DNA from: JANWXD01 sp037446115
Lineage (GTDB): Bacteria > Acidobacteriota > Terriglobia > Bryobacterales > Bryobacteraceae
Assembly (NCBI GenBank): GCA_037446115.1
Contig: JBBIJF010000016.1
Location: 40,575-104,574 of the forward strand
Direction: 5' to 3'
Length of the DNA: 64,000 bases
In this document: one piece after another, positions 36,301-43,660 of the stretch
Layout of the letters: each line of letters begins with the position of its first letter
Position numbering within the stretch: the first letter of the stretch is position 1
Program-made: the position numbers and the translations under genes
Notes under the pieces: generated by a model
The model's input: the letters and a program-made list of their open reading frames with translations, nothing else
Told to the model about the DNA's origin: nothing
Databases searched by the model: none

Positions 36301-36978
36301 TTCGATCCTGCGTTCACGGTGGTTTCGACGGCCAACGCGCAGTCTGCGTCTTCGACGCCCTTCGATATCTACAACCGCAGGCTGAATTACGCGCGCTCGG
36401 ATTTTGACCGCACGCACGTGGTCCAATCCAACTGGGTGTGGGAACTACCTTTCGGGCGCGGCCGCAAGTGGGGCTCAGGCTGGCCTTCTGCGGCGGACAA
36501 GGTTTTGGGAGGGTGGCAGGTGACCGGCTTCCTGCGGCTGATGAGCGGCAGGCCGTTCACGGTTTACTCGGGGGCGAACACCTTCGGCAGCGTCAACCAG
36601 TCGCCGGCCGATTGCAGCGGATGCACTCGCGACATGGGACGCCTGTTTGACGATCCGGGTTCGGGCTTGAAGTGGTACCTGAACGAAGGGGAGCGTGCGC
36701 GCTTTTCGATCCCGGCACCGGGGCAGATGGGCAACACGGGCCGCAACTTTCTGGAGGGTCCAGGTTCGTTTAACATGGACCTGGCAGTGCTCAAGCGCAT
36801 CGGACTCGGGCGCGAGGGTTTTTATCTCGAACTGCGGGGTGACTTCACCAACCTGACGAACACGCCGTCGTTCGGCTTCCCGACCGCAACCGTAACGTCC
36901 ACGATCTTCGGGCGCGTGCGCGATAGCGTTGTGAGCACGTCGCGCAAAGTTCAACTGGGAGCGAAGCTGTATTTCTGA
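33382..36978 (+). CDS. TonB-dependent receptor, Oar-like, first gene of a four-gene operon
   Basis: Outer-membrane receptor of 1198 residues. ATG 33382 follows a GGAGGTGGG SD and starts a signal peptide (MRCVAVMLLGAVGLFAQ). It has a CarboxypepD_reg-like domain (GVVQDPSGAAVPGATVRLVN), a plug with IRDLPIVGVRGRNPLTLVLLQPG and FTLDGIDINETSAGG, and a barrel ending VQLGAKLYF. A DUF6807 gene begins 4 nt after its stop, then a Gfo/Idh/MocA protein and an amidohydrolase follow in the same direction with small gaps or overlaps, so the receptor probably imports the substrate for those exported enzymes. It is a distant relative, not a close duplicate, of the other receptors here. Confidence 0.92.
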   Translation: MRCVAVMLLGAVGLFAQGTTSRVLGVVQDPSGAAVPGATVRLVNEGTQVSFATRTSESGTYVFEAVQPGRYTVEVEAPGFKKFLARGTPVSIGQPATVNVTLEVGAVTEQIEVSAAFELVQTSTSGNIGNLFTEQMIRDLPIVGVRGRNPLTLVLLQPGVVSGANTGGGVHVHGARDRAWNFTLDGIDINETSAGGSNFSPLRTNPDSLAEFRVLTSSFTADYGRNSGGQVSMVTRSGSNELHGSGFWFYRTPRLNANEWENNLNRVGKRQFVQHIWGASLGGPIVRNKTFFFTNLQWLRALQTQVVNRTVYTAEARRGILRYVKGGRNQPAGVAGASVDAAGNVLPGVSIGTYNVAASDPQRLGLDQTIQALVNQQPLPNNFTGGDGLNTALFTFTAPEKERQYDAVLKVDHILNDRTMFYARMAWGRQDTLCDSVNGGLATFPGAPCVVDTRRSPRNLAVNWRWNPRPDITNEMVFGFNRFTFDFQIPTADLSKVTLVAPVAVVAEYSFGNKRRLHTWQFVENFSWFRGSHALKLGTNLRFQKHLDVRGSIAGANATQAVNFSTAVNTVDPATFGLPPDLNVTFDRPAFQSHINFLLGRVGNITRGFPSKGDQFVEGLYNFDARYPEYDFYIHDTWKLRRNLTVDLGLRWEMKLSPRNPEDRITRPDQLVQAGARPTNTLQWVRGSLFEDSLDNFGPTVGLAWDPLGTGKTSIRANYRIAYDRLNTFVLSSAVFQTLPGQTQGVNDTSFGQAGGRLANLPRLAPPAVKPSELAQPPAFSNNVITVVDPQFKMPTTHMWSLSLQREIAPRTVLEISYIGRRAYHLFGAYNANQAEIFRNGFLQAFNVVKAGGESELMNQLLVADSRRRAGETGSQMVRRLFASTLQLNSVAGLAASIATRLQGTPPRSVTDLSGMGPFFFLPFPQFSNGMRVIDSNDFSTYHALEIQVERRLTGGLSYQASYTWAKSLDTRSFDPAFTVVSTANAQSASSTPFDIYNRRLNYARSDFDRTHVVQSNWVWELPFGRGRKWGSGWPSAADKVLGGWQVTGFLRLMSGRPFTVYSGANTFGSVNQSPADCSGCTRDMGRLFDDPGSGLKWYLNEGERARFSIPAPGQMGNTGRNFLEGPGSFNMDLAVLKRIGLGREGFYLELRGDFTNLTNTPSFGFPTATVTSTIFGRVRDSVVSTSRKVQLGAKLYF

Positions 36979-36982
36979 CAAC

Positions 36983-37888
36983 GTGAACTCGACAACACCT
37001 GCACTCGAAAGAAGGCGGCGAGTCTTCCTGCTGTGCGCGGCTACGTTGCTTCCGGCGGCCGTGCTGGTTGCGGCGAGCCCGTTTTCGTTTCGGGAAACGG
37101 CGGAGCGGGTGGAGCTCACCGAGGGCGGCAGGCCGGTCCTCGTGTACAACTACGGCATGGTCCTCAAAGAGGGCGTGCCGGAGAGCCGGCGGCGGTCGAG
37201 CTACGTGCATCCGCTGTGGGCGCCCGACGGCACAGTGGTTACAGATGATTTTCCGCGCGACCACTATCATCACCGCGGCATCTTCTGGAGCTGGCCCGTG
37301 GTGCGCGTCGGGGGCCGCACGTACGACCTGTGGACCATCCGGGGGATTCACCAGAAGTTTGTGCGCTGGAAGGCACGGGAGGCAGGAGCGGAGACGGCGC
37401 GGCTCGCAGTGGAGAACGGCTGGTTTGTGGAGGACCGACAGGTGGTCCGCGAGGAAGTGGAAATCCTCGTCCACCGCACCGCCGGTCCGGCCCGCCAGGT
37501 CGAGTTCGCACTCGCCTTCGAGGCGCTCCGGGAGCCGGTGGAGATCGCCGGCGAGCAGCTGGACCGCAAGGGATACGGCGGCTTCTCGGTACGCTTCGCA
37601 CCGCGGACGGGGACGCGGATTGTGACCGAGGGCGGAGTGGAGACGCGCGATACGGACATGGCCCGCCACCGCTGGGCGCAGCTGGAAGCCCTCTATGAAG
37701 GGCGGCCCGCGACGCTGCGGATCGAGATTGATCCGCAGAATCCTGGTTTCCCGAACGGCTGGTGCCTCCGTCACTACGGGTTTCTCGGAGTAAATTACCC
37801 CGGCTTGGAAATGCACACCCTCGTTCCAGGCAAGCCGTTGCGCATGCGCTATCGCGTGACGGTGTCCGCAGGAACGACTTCCAACTGA
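36983..37888 (+). CDS. DUF6807 (PmoA-family) exported protein
   Basis: Protein of 301 residues; GTG start at 36983, 4 nt after the receptor stop, suggesting translational coupling. The N-terminus carries RRR followed by a hydrophobic stretch (VFLLCAATLLPAAVLVAA), a Sec or Tat signal. The hallmark of DUF6807/PmoA-like proteins is present: YVHPLWAPDGTVVTDDFP then DHYHHRGIFWSW, with several His that could bind metal or substrate. The family is often annotated 'methane oxygenase PmoA' by name only; it is not particulate methane monooxygenase and usually occurs next to sugar oxidoreductases in polysaccharide loci, as here. Reaction unknown. Confidence 0.8.
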   Translation: MNSTTPALERRRRVFLLCAATLLPAAVLVAASPFSFRETAERVELTEGGRPVLVYNYGMVLKEGVPESRRRSSYVHPLWAPDGTVVTDDFPRDHYHHRGIFWSWPVVRVGGRTYDLWTIRGIHQKFVRWKAREAGAETARLAVENGWFVEDRQVVREEVEILVHRTAGPARQVEFALAFEALREPVEIAGEQLDRKGYGGFSVRFAPRTGTRIVTEGGVETRDTDMARHRWAQLEALYEGRPATLRIEIDPQNPGFPNGWCLRHYGFLGVNYPGLEMHTLVPGKPLRMRYRVTVSAGTTSN

Positions 37889-37920
37889 CTCACCCGGCTT
37901 CGGATCGCTACAATGGCGGC

Positions 37921-39141
37921 ATGGCGTTGGTCAGTCGCAGGGATCTTGCGCGCGCAGCCGGAGGCGCCGTTCTGAGCGCGCGGATCTATTCGCAAGTCTC
38001 GGGGGCCGGCGAGCGCATCTGCGCTGCGGTGATCGGCTGTGGCGGAATGGGCATGGCCCACGTCCGCACCCTCGTCAAGATGCGCGAGACGGACAACGTC
38101 GAGATCCTGGCGGTGTGCGACGTCTTCGACAAGCGCGCGGAGGCGGCCGCCCGGCTCACCGGCGCCGCGCCGTACCGGGACTACCGCCGCGTCCTGGACC
38201 ACAAGGAAATCGACTACGTCGTGATCGCGACGCCGGAGCACTGGCACTTCCGCATGACGATGGAGGCCGCCGAGGCGGGCAAGCACATCTACTGCGAGAA
38301 ACCGATGACACACACCGCGGAGGAGGCCAAAAAAGTCGTGGCCCGGATCCGGAACGGCCGCGTGAAGATGCAGGTGGGTGTGCAGGGCATGTCGGACGAT
38401 TCCTACGAGACGGCGTACCGTTATGTGCGCGAAGGGGTGCTGGGCGACGTCGTGCTCGCGCAAATTGATTACTCGCGCAACTACCGGAACGACTTCTGGA
38501 CGGGGCCCCTGGATCCCGACGCGCGGCCGGGGGTCAATCTGGACTGGAACGCGTGGCTCGGACCGGCGCCGAAACGAGCCTGGGATCCGGAGCGCTATTT
38601 CCACTGGCGGCGCTACTGGGATTATTCGAGCGGCATTGCCAGCGACCTGTTCATCCACCGCGTGACGCGCATCATCAAAGCGCTGGGGCTCAAGTTTCCC
38701 GAACGGGGCGTGGGCTCGGGAGGGAAATGGCATTTCCGGCAGTCGCCGGCCGAGGTGCCGGACACCTTCAATATGCTGCTCGACTACCCGGGCGGGCCGA
38801 CGGTCGTGCTGGTGTCTTCGATGGCCAATGACACGCCGGTCGATCACGTCCTGCGCGGCCATAAAGCGACGCTGGAGTTCACGCGAACGGGTTTCGTGAT
38901 CCGGCCCCAGCGGCTGTATGCCGGCGAGATGAAGGAGATTGTGCACCAGAAGACGGGCGGCGAGGACATCGCGCTCCACCATCGGAATCTGATGCGCGCC
39001 ATCCGGGTGAACGAACCGCTCCGTTGCAACTGCGAACTGGGCTACTACGGCGTGGTGGCCTGCCAGATGGGGGTCCAGTCGTGGCGAATGAGAAAGTACG
39101 CGCTGTGGGACGCACGGCGCGAGCGGATCGTGCTGTCATGA
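37921..39141 (+). CDS. Gfo/Idh/MocA family oxidoreductase with Tat-like signal
   Basis: Oxidoreductase of 406 residues. ATG 37921 yields a leader with SRRDLARAAGGAVLSARI, a weak twin-arginine signal. The Rossmann motif is AAVIGCGGMGMAHVR, then CDVFDKRAEAAARL, and the family signature IYCEKPMTHTAEEA containing the catalytic Lys. The C-terminal half (RYFHWRRYWDYSSGIASDLFIHR) matches the substrate-binding sheet domain. It lies between a DUF6807 gene and an amidohydrolase and its stop overlaps the next ATG (ATGA at 39138-39141), so the three enzymes are likely made together. It is not closely similar to the oxidoreductase at 5781. Substrate probably a sugar or sugar derivative; unproven. Confidence 0.9.
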   Translation: MALVSRRDLARAAGGAVLSARIYSQVSGAGERICAAVIGCGGMGMAHVRTLVKMRETDNVEILAVCDVFDKRAEAAARLTGAAPYRDYRRVLDHKEIDYVVIATPEHWHFRMTMEAAEAGKHIYCEKPMTHTAEEAKKVVARIRNGRVKMQVGVQGMSDDSYETAYRYVREGVLGDVVLAQIDYSRNYRNDFWTGPLDPDARPGVNLDWNAWLGPAPKRAWDPERYFHWRRYWDYSSGIASDLFIHRVTRIIKALGLKFPERGVGSGGKWHFRQSPAEVPDTFNMLLDYPGGPTVVLVSSMANDTPVDHVLRGHKATLEFTRTGFVIRPQRLYAGEMKEIVHQKTGGEDIALHHRNLMRAIRVNEPLRCNCELGYYGVVACQMGVQSWRMRKYALWDARRERIVLS

Positions 39142-40406
39142 AGCGGCTTCCGGTTGCTCTGGCAGTTCTGACCTCCGCAATGTTCGCCCAGCCCTACGAT
39201 CTGCTGCTGCGCGGCGGGCACGTGATCGACCCGCGCAACGGAGTGGACACGGCGGCGGACGTGGCCATCCGCGACGGAAAAGTGGCGGCCGTCAGGCCCG
39301 GAATTCCTCCTTCTCAGGCGCGCCGGCAGGTGGACATAAGCGGCCTGTATGTGACGCCGGGCCTTGTGGACATCCATACGCACCTGTTTGCGACCTACGG
39401 GCTGCCGGATGTATGGGCGGGGGACAACAGCGTGCGCGCCGACGATTTCAGCTTCCGGACCGGGACGACGACGATGGTGGACGCCGGGACGGCGGGTTGG
39501 CGAAACTTCGAGACGTTCCGCTATACGGTGGCGGACCGGACGCGGACGCGCGTGCTGGCGATGATCAACATCGCCCCCTACGGGATGATCACCGACGAGG
39601 TGGAGCAGTCCGGCTTCAATCCTACCGAAGTGGCGCGCCTGGCCAAGAAGCACAAGGACGTGGTCGTGGGGGTGAAGTCGGCGCATTACCGGCTCCCGGA
39701 CTGGCGCTCGGTGGACGCGGCGGTGGAGGCAGGCAGGCTGGCGGGAATCCCGGTAATGGTGGACTTCGGCTACTTTCTGCCCGAGCGGCCTTACTGGCAC
39801 CTGGTGACCGAGCGGCTGCGGCCTGGCGACATCTCGACGCACTGCTTCCGGGCGCCGGTGCCGTGGGTGGATGAGAAGGGCCGGTTGTACGAGTACCTGT
39901 TCGAAGCGCGCCGGCGCGGGGTGAAGTTCGACGTCGGCCACGGGGGCGGCAGCTTCGCGTTCCGGAACGCGGTACCGGCCACCGAGCAGGGTTTCTATCC
40001 GGACTCGATCTCAACCGACCTGCACACGGGGAGCATGAACGCCGGGATGATGGACCTGCCCACGACGATGTCCAAGTTTCTGGCCATGGGAATGCCCCTC
40101 AAAGAAGTGATCCAGCGGGCGACCTGGAACCCGGCGCAGATGATCCAGCGGCCGGAACTCGGACACCTGAGCGAGGGCGCAGTGGCCGACATCGCAGTGT
40201 GGCGGCTGCTCGAGGGAGAGTTCGGTTACCGCGATGCGCATGAGGGCCGGCTGGCGGGGCGCCGCCGGCTGCTCTGCGAGATGACCCTGCGGGAGGGGCG
40301 CATCGTGTGGGACTGGAACAGCCGGAGCGCCACGGATTATCGCATGCTCGGGCCGACCTACGGGGTGCGCGAGGGCATAGACCATATCGTGCGGCCGCCG
40401 CGGTAG
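39138..40406 (+). CDS. Amidohydrolase/deacetylase-family metallohydrolase, exported
   Basis: TIM-barrel metal-dependent hydrolase of 422 residues with a signal peptide (MKRLPVALAVLTSAMFAQ). The amidohydrolase elements are visible: small beta domain DLLLRGGHVIDPRNGVD, the first metal site PGLVDIHTHLF (H-x-H), a Lys in VVGVKSAHYR as candidate carboxylated bridging lysine, His in STHCFRAP, His in DVGHGGGSF and Asp in DSISTDLHTG. This matches the deacetylase subgroup related to dihydroorotase, whose members cleave N-acetyl or N-carbamoyl amino acids and related compounds. It overlaps the preceding gene by 4 nt and ends the operon. Exact substrate not known. Confidence 0.88.
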   Translation: MKRLPVALAVLTSAMFAQPYDLLLRGGHVIDPRNGVDTAADVAIRDGKVAAVRPGIPPSQARRQVDISGLYVTPGLVDIHTHLFATYGLPDVWAGDNSVRADDFSFRTGTTTMVDAGTAGWRNFETFRYTVADRTRTRVLAMINIAPYGMITDEVEQSGFNPTEVARLAKKHKDVVVGVKSAHYRLPDWRSVDAAVEAGRLAGIPVMVDFGYFLPERPYWHLVTERLRPGDISTHCFRAPVPWVDEKGRLYEYLFEARRRGVKFDVGHGGGSFAFRNAVPATEQGFYPDSISTDLHTGSMNAGMMDLPTTMSKFLAMGMPLKEVIQRATWNPAQMIQRPELGHLSEGAVADIAVWRLLEGEFGYRDAHEGRLAGRRRLLCEMTLREGRIVWDWNSRSATDYRMLGPTYGVREGIDHIVRPPR

Positions 40407-40442
40407 GGTCGCTTGGCGCTGCTTCCCGGCCGCGGGAACGGT

Positions 40443-43400
40443 TCAGAAGTTGATTTTCACTCCGAACTGGAACTGGCGCGGATCCAGGGCCGAAGTGAAG
40501 GCGAGCGGCTCGGTCGGGATGCCGCGACGGCCCGTCAGCGGGCGGGGCAAGCTCGACAGCGGCACGTCGCCGACCGTATTGTTCACCGTCCGGAAGTTGG
40601 TGCGGTTGAGCAGGTTGAACCCTTCTGCGATGAATTCCACGTGCGGGCGCTCGCCGGCGCCGAGACGGAACGTCCGGGAGAGCCGCGCGTCCACCGTAAA
40701 GAAATTCGGTCCCTTGCCGATGTTGCGGCCCGCTCCGAGAGGGCGGTGCGTGTTGGAGTGGCGGTCACCCAGGTTGTCCACACCGGCCAGCACGTTAAAA
40801 GGGCGAAAGGAGCTGGCGATCACGATGGGAGCGAAGGTGAAGCCGGAGCCGAGCCTGCGGATCCAACCGCCCGAAGAGCCGGCAGGCGCCTGCAACACCG
40901 CGGTGAAGATGAACCGGTGCGCCTGGTGAAACGCCGAGAGCGCGCGCTCGGCGCGCGCATTCAGCTGATCGTGAGGCTGAAAGTCGGTGTTGAAGTCCGT
41001 GACCTCGTCTATGGCCTTGCTCCAGGTGTAGCTGGCCTGGATGAGAGAGCGTCCGGTGAACCGCTTGCTGACCTGTACGATTCCGGCGTGATAGAAGGAG
41101 TTGGCCGTGGACTCGAAGATGTTGCGCTGGGCGATGAGCGGGTTGAAGAACCCGAAGGTGGGAGCGCCGTCCGGGCGCCTTCCGGTGTAAAACAGGTTGC
41201 GGTCCAGGTTGCGCACCAGGTGAGCCCCGCGGTTGAAGTTGTAGGCGAGAGAAAGCGCCACGCCGCCGATGGCTCGCTCCAGCTCGAAGCTGGCCTGATG
41301 GGCGTAGGGGTTCACGAAGTCGTCCACGATACCGAAAACGACGGAGAAAGGCGCAGTCGGTGAAGGTCTCAGCCCGAACTGAGCCAGATCCTCCAGGCGG
41401 ATAGAGCGCCGCCCGATCACATCCTGCGCGATGAGAGTCTGGTAGATGTCCGCGGCGGTGAGCAAGCGGCCGGTTCGGGGATTGAGCAGCCCGGGAATGC
41501 CCGTCAGCGGCACGAAGGTCTGAGCGATCTGCCGGCCCGAGAGAGTGTCCGCCACGTTGGCCACCTGGATGTTGATCTGTGAGTAATACATCCCGTAGCC
41601 TGCCCGGATCACGGTGCGGGGTCCGGGAGCCCAGGCGAGACCGATGCGGCCGGCAAGGTTGTTCGGGTCGGTGCGCACCGGTTCAGGGTTGTCTTCGAGT
41701 TCATAGCGGGCGCCCAGATTCAGCGTAAAGGCCGGCGAGATACGCCAGGAGTCCTGGGCGAAGAAGTTGTACCGGCGGCTCCAGCCGGTCCAATACGGAT
41801 CCCCGAAGCCCTGCTGGTAGAATTCGGGCAGCCCGAGACTGAAGGCCTGCAACGCCGTGAGCGGCGCCGAGAGGTTGGGGATCAGGCGGGCCTGCCCCGC
41901 CGCTGCAAGCGACTCGGCCAGGCGCGTGGTGAAGTTGGGATCTCCGGTGAAGTTGTTCAAAACGAGGCCGAGGGGCACGCGGCCGCCGAAGGTGAACCGG
42001 CCGCTGAAAAATGTTTCGGAGCGTACGCGGTCGCGCACCGGATTGATGTCCACACCGAGTTTCAGGCCGTGCCGGGCCACGTGATAGTTCCAGTGCTGCT
42101 GGAACTGATAGTGCCGCTCCCAGGCGGTGGAGGGCAGGAAGATGTCGCGGCCGAAGAAGCCGAACCCGGCGATATTCAGCTCCGGTCCCAGGGGATCCGT
42201 GGGCTGTACATCGAGCTGGTTGTACCCGTAATTCAGGCGCGTTTCGACCACGGTGCGGGGACTGGCCACCCAGGTGTGGCTGGCCGCGACGGTGCCATCG
42301 AAGACGTCCAGGCTGCGTCCGCGATTGAACGCAATCAGAGCGCCGAACTGTGCGTTTTGCGCGAAACTGCTGGTGAGATTGCTTCGCAGGAAGAAGCTGT
42401 GGCGTTCCGAGGGGCGGTAGTCCACCCGCACGGACGCCTGCGTGGTGTCCTCGCTGAACGGAAAGTTACCGCTGTTCTGGTTGAACAGCGCAACCGTGCG
42501 CGGGTGGTTGTTGGGGATCAACGCCTGCCGCATGGCCGCGGCCACGGCCCGCAACTGCGGGGATCCGGAAGCATCGAAGAAATTCACGAGCTCCTGCTGG
42601 GACGGCGTCAGGCGGGCGAAGATCGAACGGTCCTGGAGGATCGGAACGAAGGCCGTCTCCTGGCGATCCAGCCGTTCGAAGGCGGCAAACACGAACAGCT
42701 TGTCCTTGCGGAGCGGGCCTCCGGCGGTGGCTCCGTACTGGCCGCGGGTGAAGGCGGACTTAAGAGGGTCGAAATAGTTGCGCGCCTGGATGCGGCGATG
42801 GCGCAGGAACCCGAAGAGGTTTCCGGCGAAGTCGTTGGTGCCGGACCGGGAGACGATGTTGACGACGCCGCCGACGGCGCTGCCCAGTTCGGTGGTAAAG
42901 CTGTTGCGGTTGATCTGGAACTCCTGGACCGCTTCCTGGCTGAGCGAGGGTCGCACGCCGCCGGAGTTGTAGTAGTTCTCCATGCCGTCAATGGAGACGA
43001 TGTTGCCGCGGCCGTTGCCGCCGCCGAAGCTCAGCCCGGACTGAGGCGTCTGGGCCACGCGAAAGTCGGTGTCATCCACCAGGTAGTCGGTGTCGACCAC
43101 GCCGGGCACCAGCAGGGCGAAATCCAGGAAATTCCGCCGGTTGATCGGCAGGTGCTGAACGCGGAGCAGGTCCAGGGTGGCGGCCTGCTGGGTACGGCCA
43201 GGGTCCAGCACGGGCGGCTCCGCAGTCACGTTCACCTCTGTAGCGACGGTGCCGACTTCGAGGACGGTGCGGAGCAGCACGGTGTCGCCCACGCGGAGCT
43301 CAATGCCGTCCAGCACCTGGGTGTTGAACCCCTGGGCCTCGAAGCGCAGCCGGTAGGTCCCGGACGGCAGGGAGGCCAACAGATAGTCGCCTGCCGAGCT

Positions 43401-43580
43401 CGTCTGGGTGGTGCGCACCACCGCCCGGTCAACATCCACGGCTGTGACCTTCACGCCGACCAGCACGCCCCCGGTGGCATCCACAACCGTTCCGCGGATC
43501 TCACCGGTGCTGCGTTGCGCGGCCAGCGGGCAGGCCAGAAACCAACCAGCCGCGATCAGGATCATTTGCGTCCGCCCCAT
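40443..43580 (-). CDS. TonB-dependent receptor, Oar-like
   Basis: Outer-membrane receptor of 1045 residues. ATG 43580 is preceded by AAGGAGGG at good spacing; the frame's extra upstream codons are not used. Signal peptide ends LAAQ; CarboxypepD_reg-like domain (GTVVDATGGVLVGVKVTAVD); plug with HLPINRRNFLDFALLVPGVVD and VSIDGMENYYNSGG; barrel ending FQFGVKINF. It lies 80 nt downstream of the FecA-like receptor gene on the same strand but has its own promoter in that gap. It is convergent with the amidohydrolase operon. Substrate unknown. Confidence 0.92.
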   Translation of the reverse strand: MGRTQMILIAAGWFLACPLAAQRSTGEIRGTVVDATGGVLVGVKVTAVDVDRAVVRTTQTSSAGDYLLASLPSGTYRLRFEAQGFNTQVLDGIELRVGDTVLLRTVLEVGTVATEVNVTAEPPVLDPGRTQQAATLDLLRVQHLPINRRNFLDFALLVPGVVDTDYLVDDTDFRVAQTPQSGLSFGGGNGRGNIVSIDGMENYYNSGGVRPSLSQEAVQEFQINRNSFTTELGSAVGGVVNIVSRSGTNDFAGNLFGFLRHRRIQARNYFDPLKSAFTRGQYGATAGGPLRKDKLFVFAAFERLDRQETAFVPILQDRSIFARLTPSQQELVNFFDASGSPQLRAVAAAMRQALIPNNHPRTVALFNQNSGNFPFSEDTTQASVRVDYRPSERHSFFLRSNLTSSFAQNAQFGALIAFNRGRSLDVFDGTVAASHTWVASPRTVVETRLNYGYNQLDVQPTDPLGPELNIAGFGFFGRDIFLPSTAWERHYQFQQHWNYHVARHGLKLGVDINPVRDRVRSETFFSGRFTFGGRVPLGLVLNNFTGDPNFTTRLAESLAAAGQARLIPNLSAPLTALQAFSLGLPEFYQQGFGDPYWTGWSRRYNFFAQDSWRISPAFTLNLGARYELEDNPEPVRTDPNNLAGRIGLAWAPGPRTVIRAGYGMYYSQINIQVANVADTLSGRQIAQTFVPLTGIPGLLNPRTGRLLTAADIYQTLIAQDVIGRRSIRLEDLAQFGLRPSPTAPFSVVFGIVDDFVNPYAHQASFELERAIGGVALSLAYNFNRGAHLVRNLDRNLFYTGRRPDGAPTFGFFNPLIAQRNIFESTANSFYHAGIVQVSKRFTGRSLIQASYTWSKAIDEVTDFNTDFQPHDQLNARAERALSAFHQAHRFIFTAVLQAPAGSSGGWIRRLGSGFTFAPIVIASSFRPFNVLAGVDNLGDRHSNTHRPLGAGRNIGKGPNFFTVDARLSRTFRLGAGERPHVEFIAEGFNLLNRTNFRTVNNTVGDVPLSSLPRPLTGRRGIPTEPLAFTSALDPRQFQFGVKINF

Positions 43581-43607
43581 ACGCACCCTCCTTGGCGATG
43601 CGAACGT

Positions 43608-43636
43608 ATGCTAGCAATCTGGCGAGGAGGAAGCAA
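43608..43636 (-). promoter_or_regulatory. Sigma70-type promoter of the receptor at 40443-43580
   Basis: Minus strand: TTGCTT (43636-43631), 17 bp, TAGCAT (43613-43608), about 28 nt before the ATG. Confidence 0.5.
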
Positions 43637-43660
43637 CGCCGGGCGGGGCCGCCGGCGGCG

